Assembly: GCA_004555405.1 (NCBI GenBank)
Contig: SFIE01000043.1
Span: 1-15,759, forward strand
From: Subdoligranulum sp.
GTDB lineage: Bacteria > Bacillota > Clostridia > Oscillospirales > Ruminococcaceae
Direction: 5' to 3'
Length of the DNA stretch: 15,759 bases
The notes beneath the pieces were generated by a model. It made no database searches and was not told the origin of the DNA. It saw nothing but the letters and a program-made list of their open reading frames with translations. Numbering within the stretch: position 1 is the stretch's first letter; the number at the start of each line of letters is the position of its first letter. The position numbers were made by a program, and so were the translations under genes. This document shows positions 7,070 to 14,013 of the stretch, one piece after another.

Positions 7070-7947
7070 ACGAAATACAGGCCGGTGTGCCGCTGCGCAG
7101 TGCCATGCGGGCCGTGCAGGCCATGCTTTTGGCGGCTGGCTGCCCCGAGCCGGATGTGGATGCGCGCGAGCTGGTGCGCCTGGCTGCCGGGCAGGACCCT
7201 TTGCTGAGCGAGCGAGTGCTCACCGCACCCCAGGCGGCACAGCTGCAGGCAGATGCCGCCCGCCGCGCTGCGCGCACACCGCTGCAGTATATCGAAGGGC
7301 ACTGGCCGTTTTTGGATTTTGAGCTGGCGGTGGGCGAGGGGGTTTTGTGCCCCCGCTCAGACACCGAGATCGTGTGTGAGGCCGCGGCTGAAACGCTGCG
7401 GGGAAAGCAGCGCCCGGCGGTGCTGGATCTGTGTGCAGGCAGCGGCTGTCTGGGCATCGGCCTGCGGCGGTTTTGCCCCGATGCACAGGTGACAGCGCTG
7501 GAAAAAAGCCCCGAGGCACTCTATTATCTGCGGCAAAACGCCGAAAAAGCATTGCTTGAAAAAGGAATTGCAGCCCCGGCGGTGCTGGTGCAGGAGGGGG
7601 ATGTGTTTGCTTTTCAGGCACAGCTTGCCCCCGAAAGCCTGGATCTGATCGTGAGCAACCCGCCGTATCTCACGGCAGAGGAAATGCGGCATCTGCAGCC
7701 CGAGGTGGCAAAAGAGCCCGCCATGGCGCTGGACGGCGGAGAGGACGGCGGCGTCTTTTATCGGCATATCGCCGCGGCCTACGGCGAAAAGCTGAAAAAA
7801 GGCGGCTGGATGGTGCTGGAGATCGGCTGCGCACAGCAGGCGCAGCTGCGAGAGATCCTGGCAGCGTGCAGTTGGACGGCGCGTGTGGAGTGCCGCAAGG
7901 ACTACGGCGGCAACGACCGTGTGATCCTGGCGCAGCGCGGTATGTAA
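7063..7947 (+). CDS. prmC: Release factor glutamine methyltransferase
   Basis: A 294-residue S-adenosylmethionine-dependent enzyme that methylates the glutamine of the GGQ motif in release factors RF1 and RF2, improving termination. The N-terminal helical domain ends in RTPLQYIEGH (71-80). GVLCPRSDTE (93-102) matches the usual PRPDTE element. The SAM-binding loop is LDLCAGSGCLGI (121-132) and the substrate-glutamine motif is NPPY (199-202). ATG 7063 lies inside the end of the DUF1385 gene with GGAGGAGGG (7051-7059) just upstream; an in-frame extension to 7009 lacks a site. The usual neighbour prfA is absent, and the next gene, recA, has its own promoter. The ATP-type or ribosomal-L3 PrmB function is less likely given the length and neighbours. 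Confidence 0.95.
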   Translation: MVNEIQAGVPLRSAMRAVQAMLLAAGCPEPDVDARELVRLAAGQDPLLSERVLTAPQAAQLQADAARRAARTPLQYIEGHWPFLDFELAVGEGVLCPRSDTEIVCEAAAETLRGKQRPAVLDLCAGSGCLGIGLRRFCPDAQVTALEKSPEALYYLRQNAEKALLEKGIAAPAVLVQEGDVFAFQAQLAPESLDLIVSNPPYLTAEEMRHLQPEVAKEPAMALDGGEDGGVFYRHIAAAYGEKLKKGGWMVLEIGCAQQAQLREILAACSWTARVECRKDYGGNDRVILAQRGM

Positions 7948-7957
7948 AGAATTCGTT

Positions 7958-7982
7958 AAATTACAACTAACAGTTGTAATTT
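7958..7982. promoter_or_regulatory. Perfect palindrome over the recA -35 (candidate operator)
   Basis: Positions 7958-7968 and 7972-7982 are perfect 11-bp inverted arms (AAATTACAACT / AGTTGTAATTT) with a three-base centre. The right arm contains the -35 hexamer of the recA promoter (7974-7979), the position of a repressor site. No T-run follows, so it is unlikely to be a terminator for prmC. It does not match the usual Firmicutes LexA box (GAAC-N4-GTTC). A non-canonical SOS operator is the simplest inference. Confidence 0.65.
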
Positions 7983-8002
7983 GCGGCGAGAATGTGTATA
8001 AT
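7974..8002 (+). promoter_or_regulatory. recA promoter
   Basis: TTGTAA (7974-7979) and a consensus TATAAT (7997-8002) are 17 bases apart, so transcription should start near 8009. This leaves a leader of about 115 bases before recA. The -35 is embedded in the palindrome at 7958-7982. Confidence 0.8.
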
Positions 8003-8020
8003 AAAAAGCGTAGAAGATTT

Positions 8021-8080
8021 TAAGGCAGCACCGTATGATGCAACTCGCGGATACGGCGCAGCCGCTGCGGCGGTGCCTTG
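8021..8080 (+). repeat. Dispersed hairpin repeat, copy B, in the recA leader
   Basis: This 60-base stretch begins TAAGGCAGCACCGTATGATG and ends CGGTGCCTTG, so its ends can pair with a three-base bulge. Its core matches copy A at 23 of 33 positions, including GATACGGCGC (8050-8059). It starts about 12 bases after the predicted recA transcription start and ends about 28 bases before the ribosome binding site, so it would be a hairpin in the recA 5' untranslated region. Confidence 0.62.
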
Positions 8081-8123
8081 GCTAAAAGATACGCGTTTTT
8101 ACGCATAAAAGGAGATAGACAGA

Positions 8124-9287
8124 ATGGCTGAAAAGAAAAATTCCGCAAAGGCAAGCCCCAAATCCCCGGCCGAAAACAAAAAGGAGGCGCTGGAAACGGC
8201 GCTGGCACAAATTGAAAAGCAGTTTGGCAAGGGGGCTGTAATGAAGCTGGGCGCCAACACCGCTATGCAGGTGGACAGCATTTCCACCGGCAGCCTTGGG
8301 TTGGATCTTGCGCTGGGCGTGGGCGGTTTTCCCCGCGGGCGTATCGTGGAAGTGTACGGCCCGGAATCCAGCGGTAAAACCACGCTGGCGCTGCATGTGC
8401 TGGCCGAAGCGCAAAAGGCAGGCGGCGAGGTGGCCTTTATCGATGTGGAACACGCACTGGACCCCAGCTATGCACAGGCACTGGGGGTGGACATTGACAG
8501 CCTGCTGGTAAGCCAGCCCGACACCGGCGAGCAGGCCATGGAAATTTGCGAAGCACTGGTGCGCTCGGGTGCGATTGATGTCGTGGTAGTGGACTCGGTG
8601 GCCGCCATGGTGCCCCGCGCCGAGATCGAGGGCGAAATGGGCGACAGCCATGTGGGCCTGCACGCCCGTTTGATGAGCCAGGCTCTGCGCAAGCTGACGG
8701 GTGTGATCGGCAAAACCAACACGGTGTGCGTGTTTATCAACCAGCTGCGTGAAAAAGTGGGTGTGGTGTACGGCAACCCCGAGGTGACCACCGGCGGCCG
8801 CGCACTGAAGTATTATTCCAGCGTGCGCGTGGATGTGCGCCGCATTGAGGGTTTAAAGGACAGCAGCGGCCAGTTTATCGGCAACCGCACCCGCGCCAAG
8901 GTGGTAAAAAACAAAGTGGCCCCTCCCTTTAAAGAGGCCGAGTTTGACATTATGTTCGGCGAGGGCATCAGCAAGATCGGCGAAATTCTGGATCTGGGCG
9001 TTAAGCTGGGCATTTTGAATAAATCCGGTGCATGGTTCTATTATGGCGAGACCCGTTTGGGCCAGGGCCGTGACAACGCCAAGCAGTATCTGCTGGAAAA
9101 CCCTGAAATTGCCCGTGACATCGAAGGGCAGGTGCGTGCCAACGCCGACAAGTTGTATACCCGCCGCGCGCCGGGGAAGCCCTTGGTGAGCGCTGCACCC
9201 GCAGAGGCTGTAAAGGCTGCCGAGCAGGCTGCCCCCGCCGCCAAGCTGCCGGATGAATCCGATCTGGATATCATGGTGGAGGACTAA
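8124..9287 (+). CDS. recA: Recombinase A
   Basis: The 387-residue recombinase that forms filaments on single-stranded DNA, drives strand exchange and stimulates LexA self-cleavage. The Walker A motif GPESSGKTT is at 79-87, Walker B VVVVDSVAAM at 153-162, and the DNA-binding loop 2 GVVYGNPEVTTGG at 213-225. The protein is somewhat long: a lysine/alanine/serine-rich N-terminal extension of about 20 residues precedes the conserved helix, and an alanine-rich linker leads to an acidic tail (DESDLDIMVED). AAAGGAG (8108-8114) is nine bases before ATG 8124. The stop directly abuts recX. Regulation probably acts at the palindrome-covered promoter, with a repeat-derived hairpin in the leader. Confidence 0.99.
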   Translation: MAEKKNSAKASPKSPAENKKEALETALAQIEKQFGKGAVMKLGANTAMQVDSISTGSLGLDLALGVGGFPRGRIVEVYGPESSGKTTLALHVLAEAQKAGGEVAFIDVEHALDPSYAQALGVDIDSLLVSQPDTGEQAMEICEALVRSGAIDVVVVDSVAAMVPRAEIEGEMGDSHVGLHARLMSQALRKLTGVIGKTNTVCVFINQLREKVGVVYGNPEVTTGGRALKYYSSVRVDVRRIEGLKDSSGQFIGNRTRAKVVKNKVAPPFKEAEFDIMFGEGISKIGEILDLGVKLGILNKSGAWFYYGETRLGQGRDNAKQYLLENPEIARDIEGQVRANADKLYTRRAPGKPLVSAAPAEAVKAAEQAAPAAKLPDESDLDIMVED

Positions 9288-9938
9288 TTGGCTGTTAAGA
9301 TCACCCGCATCAGCCAAACCCGCAAGGGTCGGTTTGCGCTGTTTGCCGGGGAGAAATTTCTGTTTTCGGTGGACGATGAAACCTATGTGACCCGCCGCCT
9401 TGCCGAGGGCATGGTGCTGGACGAAGCAGAGCTGGACGAGCTGCGCCAGTGCAGCGAGACCCGTAAGGCCATTGCCAAGGCGTTTGAATATGTTTCCCTG
9501 CGCGATCATGCGGCGGGGGAACTATATGAAAAGCTGAGCCGCAAGTTTGATGCGCAGTCCTGCCGGGCCGCCGTGGAAAAAATGAAAGCGCTGGATCTTT
9601 TGAACGACCATGCGTTTGCTTTGCATCGGGCAAAATATTTGATGGCACAGGGCAAAAGCCGCCGGGCGGTGCAGCAGGCGCTGGCCCAAAAGGGCATTGC
9701 GCGTGAAACCGCCGCCGAAGTGCTGGCCGAGGTGTATGCCGAGGCGCAAAGCCAAGGCGAAGACCCCGAAATGCAGGCGCTGCGCAGCCTGATCGAAAAA
9801 AGCTACGCCCGCAAGCTGCAGCAGGGCCGCATCGAGCAGGTGATGGCGGCGCTGTATCGGCGGGGATTTCCGGCAGCTGCCGTGCGCGCTGCCGTGCGGG
9901 AATATCAAGAACAAGCCAACCAACAGGAGGATTTTTAA
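9288..9938 (+). CDS. recX: RecA regulator RecX
   Basis: A 216-residue, charged, helical protein of the RecX family, which binds RecA filaments and modulates their growth and ATPase activity. The family's repeated three-helix units are visible, for example EYVSLRDHAAGELYEKLSRK (78-97), the unit with LNDHAFALHRAKYLMAQGKS, and the C-terminal unit with ALYRRGFPAAAVRAAV. The start is TTG at 9288, the first codon after the recA stop, using GGAGG (9279-9283) inside recA. No ATG near the N-terminus fits the family alignment better. A weak start with no gap to recA suggests RecX is made at a fraction of the RecA level through coupling. Confidence 0.92.
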   Translation: MAVKITRISQTRKGRFALFAGEKFLFSVDDETYVTRRLAEGMVLDEAELDELRQCSETRKAIAKAFEYVSLRDHAAGELYEKLSRKFDAQSCRAAVEKMKALDLLNDHAFALHRAKYLMAQGKSRRAVQQALAQKGIARETAAEVLAEVYAEAQSQGEDPEMQALRSLIEKSYARKLQQGRIEQVMAALYRRGFPAAAVRAAVREYQEQANQQEDF

Positions 9939-9944
9939 GGGAGT

Positions 9945-11276
9945 ATGAAAATTGCGCTTATTTCTTTGGGCTGCCCCAAAAATCAGGTGGATGCCGATGT
10001 GATGTGCCGCAGCCTGCTGGCTGCCGGCCATGAAAGCACCGCCGATCTTTCGCAGGCCGATGTGATCATTGTAAACACCTGCGGCTTTATTGAAAGCGCC
10101 AAGGCCGAGGCCATTGAAAACATTCTGATGGCCTGCAGCTACAAGGAGCAAAACCCCAATCTGAAGGTGGTGGTCACAGGCTGTCTGGCAGAGCGCTATC
10201 AGAAAGAGATCCGTGCAGAAATGCCCGAGGTGGATGCCGTGGTGGGCATTGGCAGCAACAGCGCCATCTGTGCAGTGATCGAGCGCCTTTCCGCCGGCCC
10301 GCAGGAGCAGTTTGGCCCCAAAACCGCCATGCCCCTGGGCGGCGCACGGGTGATCAGCACTCCGCCGCACTATGCGTACTTAAAAATTGCCGAGGGCTGC
10401 AACAACGGCTGCTATTACTGCGCCATTCCGCTGATCCGCGGCGGGCTGCGCAGCCGTGCCATGTCGGACTGTGTGGCCGAAGCCAAGTGGTTGGCCGATC
10501 AGGGCGTGCAGGAGCTGATCGTGGTTGCGCAGGACCCCACCGCCTATGGCGAGGATTGGGGCAAGCCCGGCAGCATCTGCCAGCTGCTGGACCAGCTGAA
10601 CGCCGTGGAGGGCATTCGCTGGATCCGCATTCTGTATGCCTATCCGGAACGCATCACCGATGAATTTGTGGCTGCCTTGCAGCGCAACGAAAAGGTGTTG
10701 CCGTATTTGGATCTGCCCATTCAGCATTGCAACGATGAAATTCTGCACCGCATGAACCGCCGCGGCGGCCGCAGGGAAATCGAGGAAGCCATTGCCAAGC
10801 TGCGTGCAGGCATTCCCAACATTACGCTGCGCACCACACTGATCGCAGGCTTCCCCGGTGAAACCGAAGAGCAGTTTGAGGAAATGTGCCGTTTTGTGCG
10901 GGATATGCAGTTCGACCGCTTGGGCTGCTTTGCCTACAGCCCCGAGGAGGGCACGAAAGCTGCCACCATGCCGGATCAGATCGACGAGGAGGTCAAGCAG
11001 CGCCGTGCCGATCAGATCATGGAGATCCAAACCGGTATCATGAGCCGCAAGCAGGCCGAGCGCGTAGGGCAGGAGCTGGAATGCATCTGCGATGAGCTGG
11101 ACGAGGAAAACGGCCTGTATCTTTTGCGCACTATGAGCGATGCCCCTGAGATCGACGGCAATGTTTGCGTGCCGGCCGATGAGTATCAGCTGGAATTCGG
11201 CCATTTTTATAAGGTTCACATTCTGGACAGTGATCTGTATGATCTTTACGGTGAAATTGTGGAGGAACTGGTATGA
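9945..11276 (+). CDS. rimO: Ribosomal protein S12 methylthiotransferase
   Basis: A 443-residue radical-SAM enzyme that adds a methylthio group to the conserved aspartate of ribosomal protein S12. The N-terminal MTTase domain has its three cluster-binding cysteines, C10 (SLGCPKN), C46 (VNTCGF) and C80 (TGCLAE). The radical-SAM cluster is C152/C156/C159 in EGCNNGCYYCAIP, followed by IRGGLRSR, which favours RimO over the tRNA enzyme MiaB. The last 65 residues or so are a TRAM domain. The start at 9945 gives the standard MKIALISLGCPKN opening, but the AGGAGG at 9925-9930 is 14 bases away, a long spacing. The gene is six bases after recX and overlaps pgsA by four bases. Confidence 0.96.
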   Translation: MKIALISLGCPKNQVDADVMCRSLLAAGHESTADLSQADVIIVNTCGFIESAKAEAIENILMACSYKEQNPNLKVVVTGCLAERYQKEIRAEMPEVDAVVGIGSNSAICAVIERLSAGPQEQFGPKTAMPLGGARVISTPPHYAYLKIAEGCNNGCYYCAIPLIRGGLRSRAMSDCVAEAKWLADQGVQELIVVAQDPTAYGEDWGKPGSICQLLDQLNAVEGIRWIRILYAYPERITDEFVAALQRNEKVLPYLDLPIQHCNDEILHRMNRRGGRREIEEAIAKLRAGIPNITLRTTLIAGFPGETEEQFEEMCRFVRDMQFDRLGCFAYSPEEGTKAATMPDQIDEEVKQRRADQIMEIQTGIMSRKQAERVGQELECICDELDEENGLYLLRTMSDAPEIDGNVCVPADEYQLEFGHFYKVHILDSDLYDLYGEIVEELV

Positions 11277-11854
11277 ATTTGCCTAATAAATTAACGCTTA
11301 TGCGCATTGTTCTTGTGCCTGTGTTTATGGTTTTCGCAGGGCTTGGACAAATTGGCACCCCGGCCTGCAACCGCATGTTCTATCTGGTGGCGGCCATTGT
11401 GTTTGCCGTGGCCAGCTTCACGGATTATCTGGACGGCCATCTGGCCCGCAAGTGGAATATCGTGACCGACTTTGGCAAGTTTGCCGACCCCTTGGCCGAT
11501 AAGCTGCTTACTACCACCGCCTTTTTGTACATGATGCATGACGGTGTGTGCAGCCCGGTGGTGCTGGTGATCATTCTGGCGCGTGAATTTGCCGTGTCGG
11601 GTCTGCGCATGGTGGCTGCCAGCGCCCCCGGCGGCAAGGTGATCGCCGCCAATATGTGGGGCAAGGTGAAAACCGTGCTGCAGATGCTGGTGATCATTCT
11701 GTACTATGTGCTGGCCGCCTTTGCACCGGCAGATGCCATTGGCGCGGTTTCGCTGATCAGCATGGGCCTGTGCTGGCTGGTGGCTGCCGTTACGCTGATC
11801 TCGGGCGCAAAGTATCTGTGGGACAACCGCAGCTTTATCAACACGGCAAAGTAA
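11273..11854 (+). CDS. pgsA: CDP-diacylglycerol--glycerol-3-phosphate 3-phosphatidyltransferase
   Basis: A 193-residue membrane enzyme that makes phosphatidylglycerol phosphate from CDP-diacylglycerol and glycerol-3-phosphate, the committed step to phosphatidylglycerol and cardiolipin. The CDP-alcohol phosphatidyltransferase signature DG-x2-AR-x8-G-x3-D-x3-D is exact: D54, G55, A58, R59, G68, D72 and D76. The opening NLPNKLTLMRI is typical of PgsA, and about five hydrophobic helices follow. ATG 11273 overlaps the rimO TGA, with GGAGG (11261-11265) seven bases upstream. A rimO-pgsA pair is common in Firmicutes; the cinA gene often found between pgsA and recA is missing. It closes the recA operon before the terminator at 11927-11964. 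Confidence 0.96.
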   Translation: MNLPNKLTLMRIVLVPVFMVFAGLGQIGTPACNRMFYLVAAIVFAVASFTDYLDGHLARKWNIVTDFGKFADPLADKLLTTTAFLYMMHDGVCSPVVLVIILAREFAVSGLRMVAASAPGGKVIAANMWGKVKTVLQMLVIILYYVLAAFAPADAIGAVSLISMGLCWLVAAVTLISGAKYLWDNRSFINTAK

Positions 11855-11872
11855 AAGCGCCGCTGTACAAGT

Positions 11873-11892
11873 CCTGCCCTGCGGGGGGCAGG
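11873..11892 (+). other. Hairpin after pgsA
   Basis: CCTGCCC (11873-11879) and GGGCAGG (11886-11892) form a 7-bp stem with a six-base loop, 18 bases past the pgsA stop. No T-run follows, so it is probably a 3' stabilising or pausing hairpin upstream of the terminator. Confidence 0.45.
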
Positions 11893-11926
11893 CAAATGCT
11901 TCAGCAGCTGTAAAAAAAATGGAACA

Positions 11927-11964
11927 CGCCGCCCTCTTGGCTTGCTGCCGGGGGCGGCGCTTTT
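11927..11964 (+). terminator. Intrinsic terminator of the recA-recX-rimO-pgsA operon
   Basis: CGCCGCCC (11927-11934) pairs with GGGCGGCG (11952-11959), followed by CTTTT (11960-11964). An eight-base A-run (11912-11919) lies just before it, so it could work on both strands. The loop is long (17 bases) and the T-run short, so efficiency may be moderate. It lies in the 408-base gap 11855-12262. Between it and the promoter at 12099 I see nothing distinctive apart from an A+T-rich stretch from about 12048. Confidence 0.65.
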
Positions 11965-12098
11965 GCATCAAATAGAGGGCCGGAGCGCTGAAACCGCAGA
12001 GCCCGGCTTTTGCACCGGCAGAAAATCAACACACTTGGCCCTTGGATGGATAAAAATTTCACATTTTAAAAATTATTCATAACTTTTTGCGTAAAAAA

Positions 12099-12107
12099 TG
12101 GTATAAT
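12099..12107 (+). promoter_or_regulatory. Extended -10 promoter of the ABC importer operon
   Basis: TGGTATAAT is an extended -10 with perfect TATAAT (12102-12107) inside an A+T-rich stretch (12048-12118). No good -35 is found at 16-18 bases. Transcription would start near 12114, giving a leader of about 149 bases before the ATPase gene. Reliance on an extended -10 with no -35 suggests activator dependence or moderate strength. Confidence 0.7.
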
Positions 12108-12113
12108 AGTACA

Positions 12114-12262
12114 AAATTTGCGACCGGAAGTAAAGCGAACCGCCCGGCGTTTCCTGCCGCAAAACAAAACAGCAGGCCGCTTTTGCCCGTTTCGACCGGG
12201 TTTGCGCTAAAAACCACCTGCGGTGTGTGATAATAGACCATTGGAAAGGAGCCATACCCTCT
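12114..12262 (+). other. Structured 5' leader of the ABC importer operon
   Basis: No ORF of note. Short stems can form: CGGC/GCCG (12145-12148 with 12156-12159), the alternative CCTGC/GCAGG (12153-12157 with 12172-12176), and CCCG/CGGG (12186-12189 with 12197-12200). The first two overlap and are mutually exclusive. CGACCGG occurs twice (12121-12127 and 12193-12199). AAAGGAG (12245-12251) is the ribosome binding site. I do not recognise a known riboswitch class. Confidence 0.4.
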
Positions 12263-13375
12263 ATGATCCAGTTTGAGCATGTGAATAAATCCTATGGCAA
12301 AAATCTGATCCTGAACGATTTGAATTTCACGATCCCGGACGGACAGTTTGTTGTGCTGATCGGCCCTTCCGGCTGCGGAAAAACCACAACGCTGAAAACC
12401 ATCAATCGTTTGATCGAGCCGGACAGCGGCCATATTTATATCGATGGTCAGGATATTACAAAGGTCGATAAGGTGCAGCTGCGCCGCCATATCGGCTATG
12501 TGATCCAGCAGATCGGCCTGTTTCCCAACATGACGGTGGCCGAAAACATCTGCGTGGTGCCAAAGCTGCTGAATTATGATAAGGAGCGCTGCGACCAGAT
12601 CGTGCAGGATATGCTGAAGCTGGTGGGCATGGAAGCGCACCGCAACAAATATCCAGCCGAGCTTTCGGGCGGACAGCAGCAGCGTATCGGCGTGCTGCGC
12701 GCACTGGCCGCCAGCCCCCCGATCGTGCTGATGGATGAGCCCTTTGGCGCACTGGACCCGCAAACACGCGAAATTTTGCAGGACGAAGTGAAAAAATTGC
12801 AGCAGAAGCTGGGCAAAACCGTGATCTTCGTTACGCATGATATGGATGAAGCGCTCAAGCTGGCCGATATCATCATCTTTATGGATGGCGGCGTGGTGGT
12901 GCAGATGGCCAGCCCCGAGGAAATGCTGGAGCACCCTGCCACCGAGCGCATTGCCGACTTTTTGGGCAAGCACGCACCGGAAAGCAAAAACGAACATCTG
13001 GTGGAGCGCTTTATGCGCACCAATGTGCGCGCTGTCAAAAAGAACCGCGGCGTGATGGAATGTGCCGAGCTTATGGCGCGCTACAGCGTGGATACGCTTT
13101 TGGTAAAGGACGAAACCGGCCACTATCTGGGCACGGTTTCCATTGGCGATATCCGCAAATGGGGGCGTGACCTCAGCAGCATCGAGCCCATTGTGCGGCA
13201 AACGGCCCGCACGGTGTATGTGGGCGAGGATGCCCGGGAAAGCTTTGACTATCTGCTGGAATCCAGCGCACCGTATGTGATCGTTCTCAACCGCGACAAT
13301 ACCATTGCCGGTATTGTGACCAAAACCAGCGTGGCGCGTTCGGTGGCTGAAAACCTGTGGAGGGAACAACGATGA
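12263..13375 (+). CDS. ABC transporter ATPase with tandem CBS domains (OpuCA/EgtV-like)
   Basis: A 370-residue ATPase that powers import of a quaternary-amine-type solute. Nucleotide-binding motifs: Walker A GPSGCGKTT (34-42), Q-loop at Q82/Q83, signature LSGGQQQ (134-140), Walker B IVLMDEP (154-160), H-loop H192. Two CBS domains follow (about 250-300 and 308-362). In OpuA/OpuC relatives CBS pairs sense ionic strength or cyclic di-AMP. ATG 12263 has AAAGGAG (12245-12251) 11 bases upstream; an in-frame GTG at 12227 has none. The stop overlaps the next start as ATGA. The family covers glycine betaine, carnitine and choline importers and the ergothioneine importer EgtUV, so I leave the symbol blank. 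Confidence 0.93.
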   Translation: MIQFEHVNKSYGKNLILNDLNFTIPDGQFVVLIGPSGCGKTTTLKTINRLIEPDSGHIYIDGQDITKVDKVQLRRHIGYVIQQIGLFPNMTVAENICVVPKLLNYDKERCDQIVQDMLKLVGMEAHRNKYPAELSGGQQQRIGVLRALAASPPIVLMDEPFGALDPQTREILQDEVKKLQQKLGKTVIFVTHDMDEALKLADIIIFMDGGVVVQMASPEEMLEHPATERIADFLGKHAPESKNEHLVERFMRTNVRAVKKNRGVMECAELMARYSVDTLLVKDETGHYLGTVSIGDIRKWGRDLSSIEPIVRQTARTVYVGEDARESFDYLLESSAPYVIVLNRDNTIAGIVTKTSVARSVAENLWREQR

Positions 13376-14013
13376 AAGCATTATTGGACACCTACGGCGC
13401 CCTTTTGCTGAAAGCCATCGGCATGCACATTGTATACTCGGCGATCAGCGTGGCCATCGGCTTTGTGCTGGGGCTGGCGCTGGGCATTTTGCTTTCGCGT
13501 GTGCCCCGGCTTTCAGGGCTGCTGTTTCCCGTGATCTCGATTTTTCAAACCATACCGGGTCTTGTTTTTATCGGCCTTTTGTTTTTGTGGCTGGGCATGG
13601 TGCCCGCAGCCGTGATTGCGGCGCTTTCGGTTTACGCCATGTTTCCGGTGCTGAAAAATACATACACCGGCCTTTTGGGTGTGGAAAAGAAATATATCGA
13701 AGCAGCCAAGGGCTGCGGAATGTCGCCGATGCAGTCGCTGTTTAAAGTGGAGCTGCCGCTGGCCCTGCCCAGCATTATGGCGGGCCTGCGCATGGCGGCC
13801 ATCTACACCGTGTCGTGGGCGGTGCTGGCCTCTATGATCGGCCTGGGCGGTTTGGGCGACTTTGTGTATCAGGGCACCAGCTCGAACAACAACACCCTCA
13901 TTTTGCTGGGCGCTGTGCCTGCGGCTGTGCTGGCCATTGGATTTGGCAGCCTGGTCGACTGGCTGCAAAAGCGCATTACGCCGCGCGGCATGAAAAAGGA
14001 GGTGCGCAGATGA
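13372..14013 (+). CDS. ABC transporter permease (OpuCB-like)
   Basis: A 213-residue membrane permease with about five or six helices. The ATPase-docking EAA loop reads EAAKGCGMSPMQSLFKVELP, starting near residue 107, as in BPD-type importers of the OpuB/OpuC/ProW family. ATG 13372 overlaps the ATPase stop, with GGAGGG (13359-13364) seven bases upstream, and its own stop overlaps the next start, again as ATGA. It resembles the permease half of the following fusion protein (SIFQTIPGL against DILQTIPSL, VELPLALPSI against VELPLALPTI), so the two probably arose by duplication and form a heterodimeric channel. Confidence 0.93.
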   Translation: MKALLDTYGALLLKAIGMHIVYSAISVAIGFVLGLALGILLSRVPRLSGLLFPVISIFQTIPGLVFIGLLFLWLGMVPAAVIAALSVYAMFPVLKNTYTGLLGVEKKYIEAAKGCGMSPMQSLFKVELPLALPSIMAGLRMAAIYTVSWAVLASMIGLGGLGDFVYQGTSSNNNTLILLGAVPAAVLAIGFGSLVDWLQKRITPRGMKKEVRR

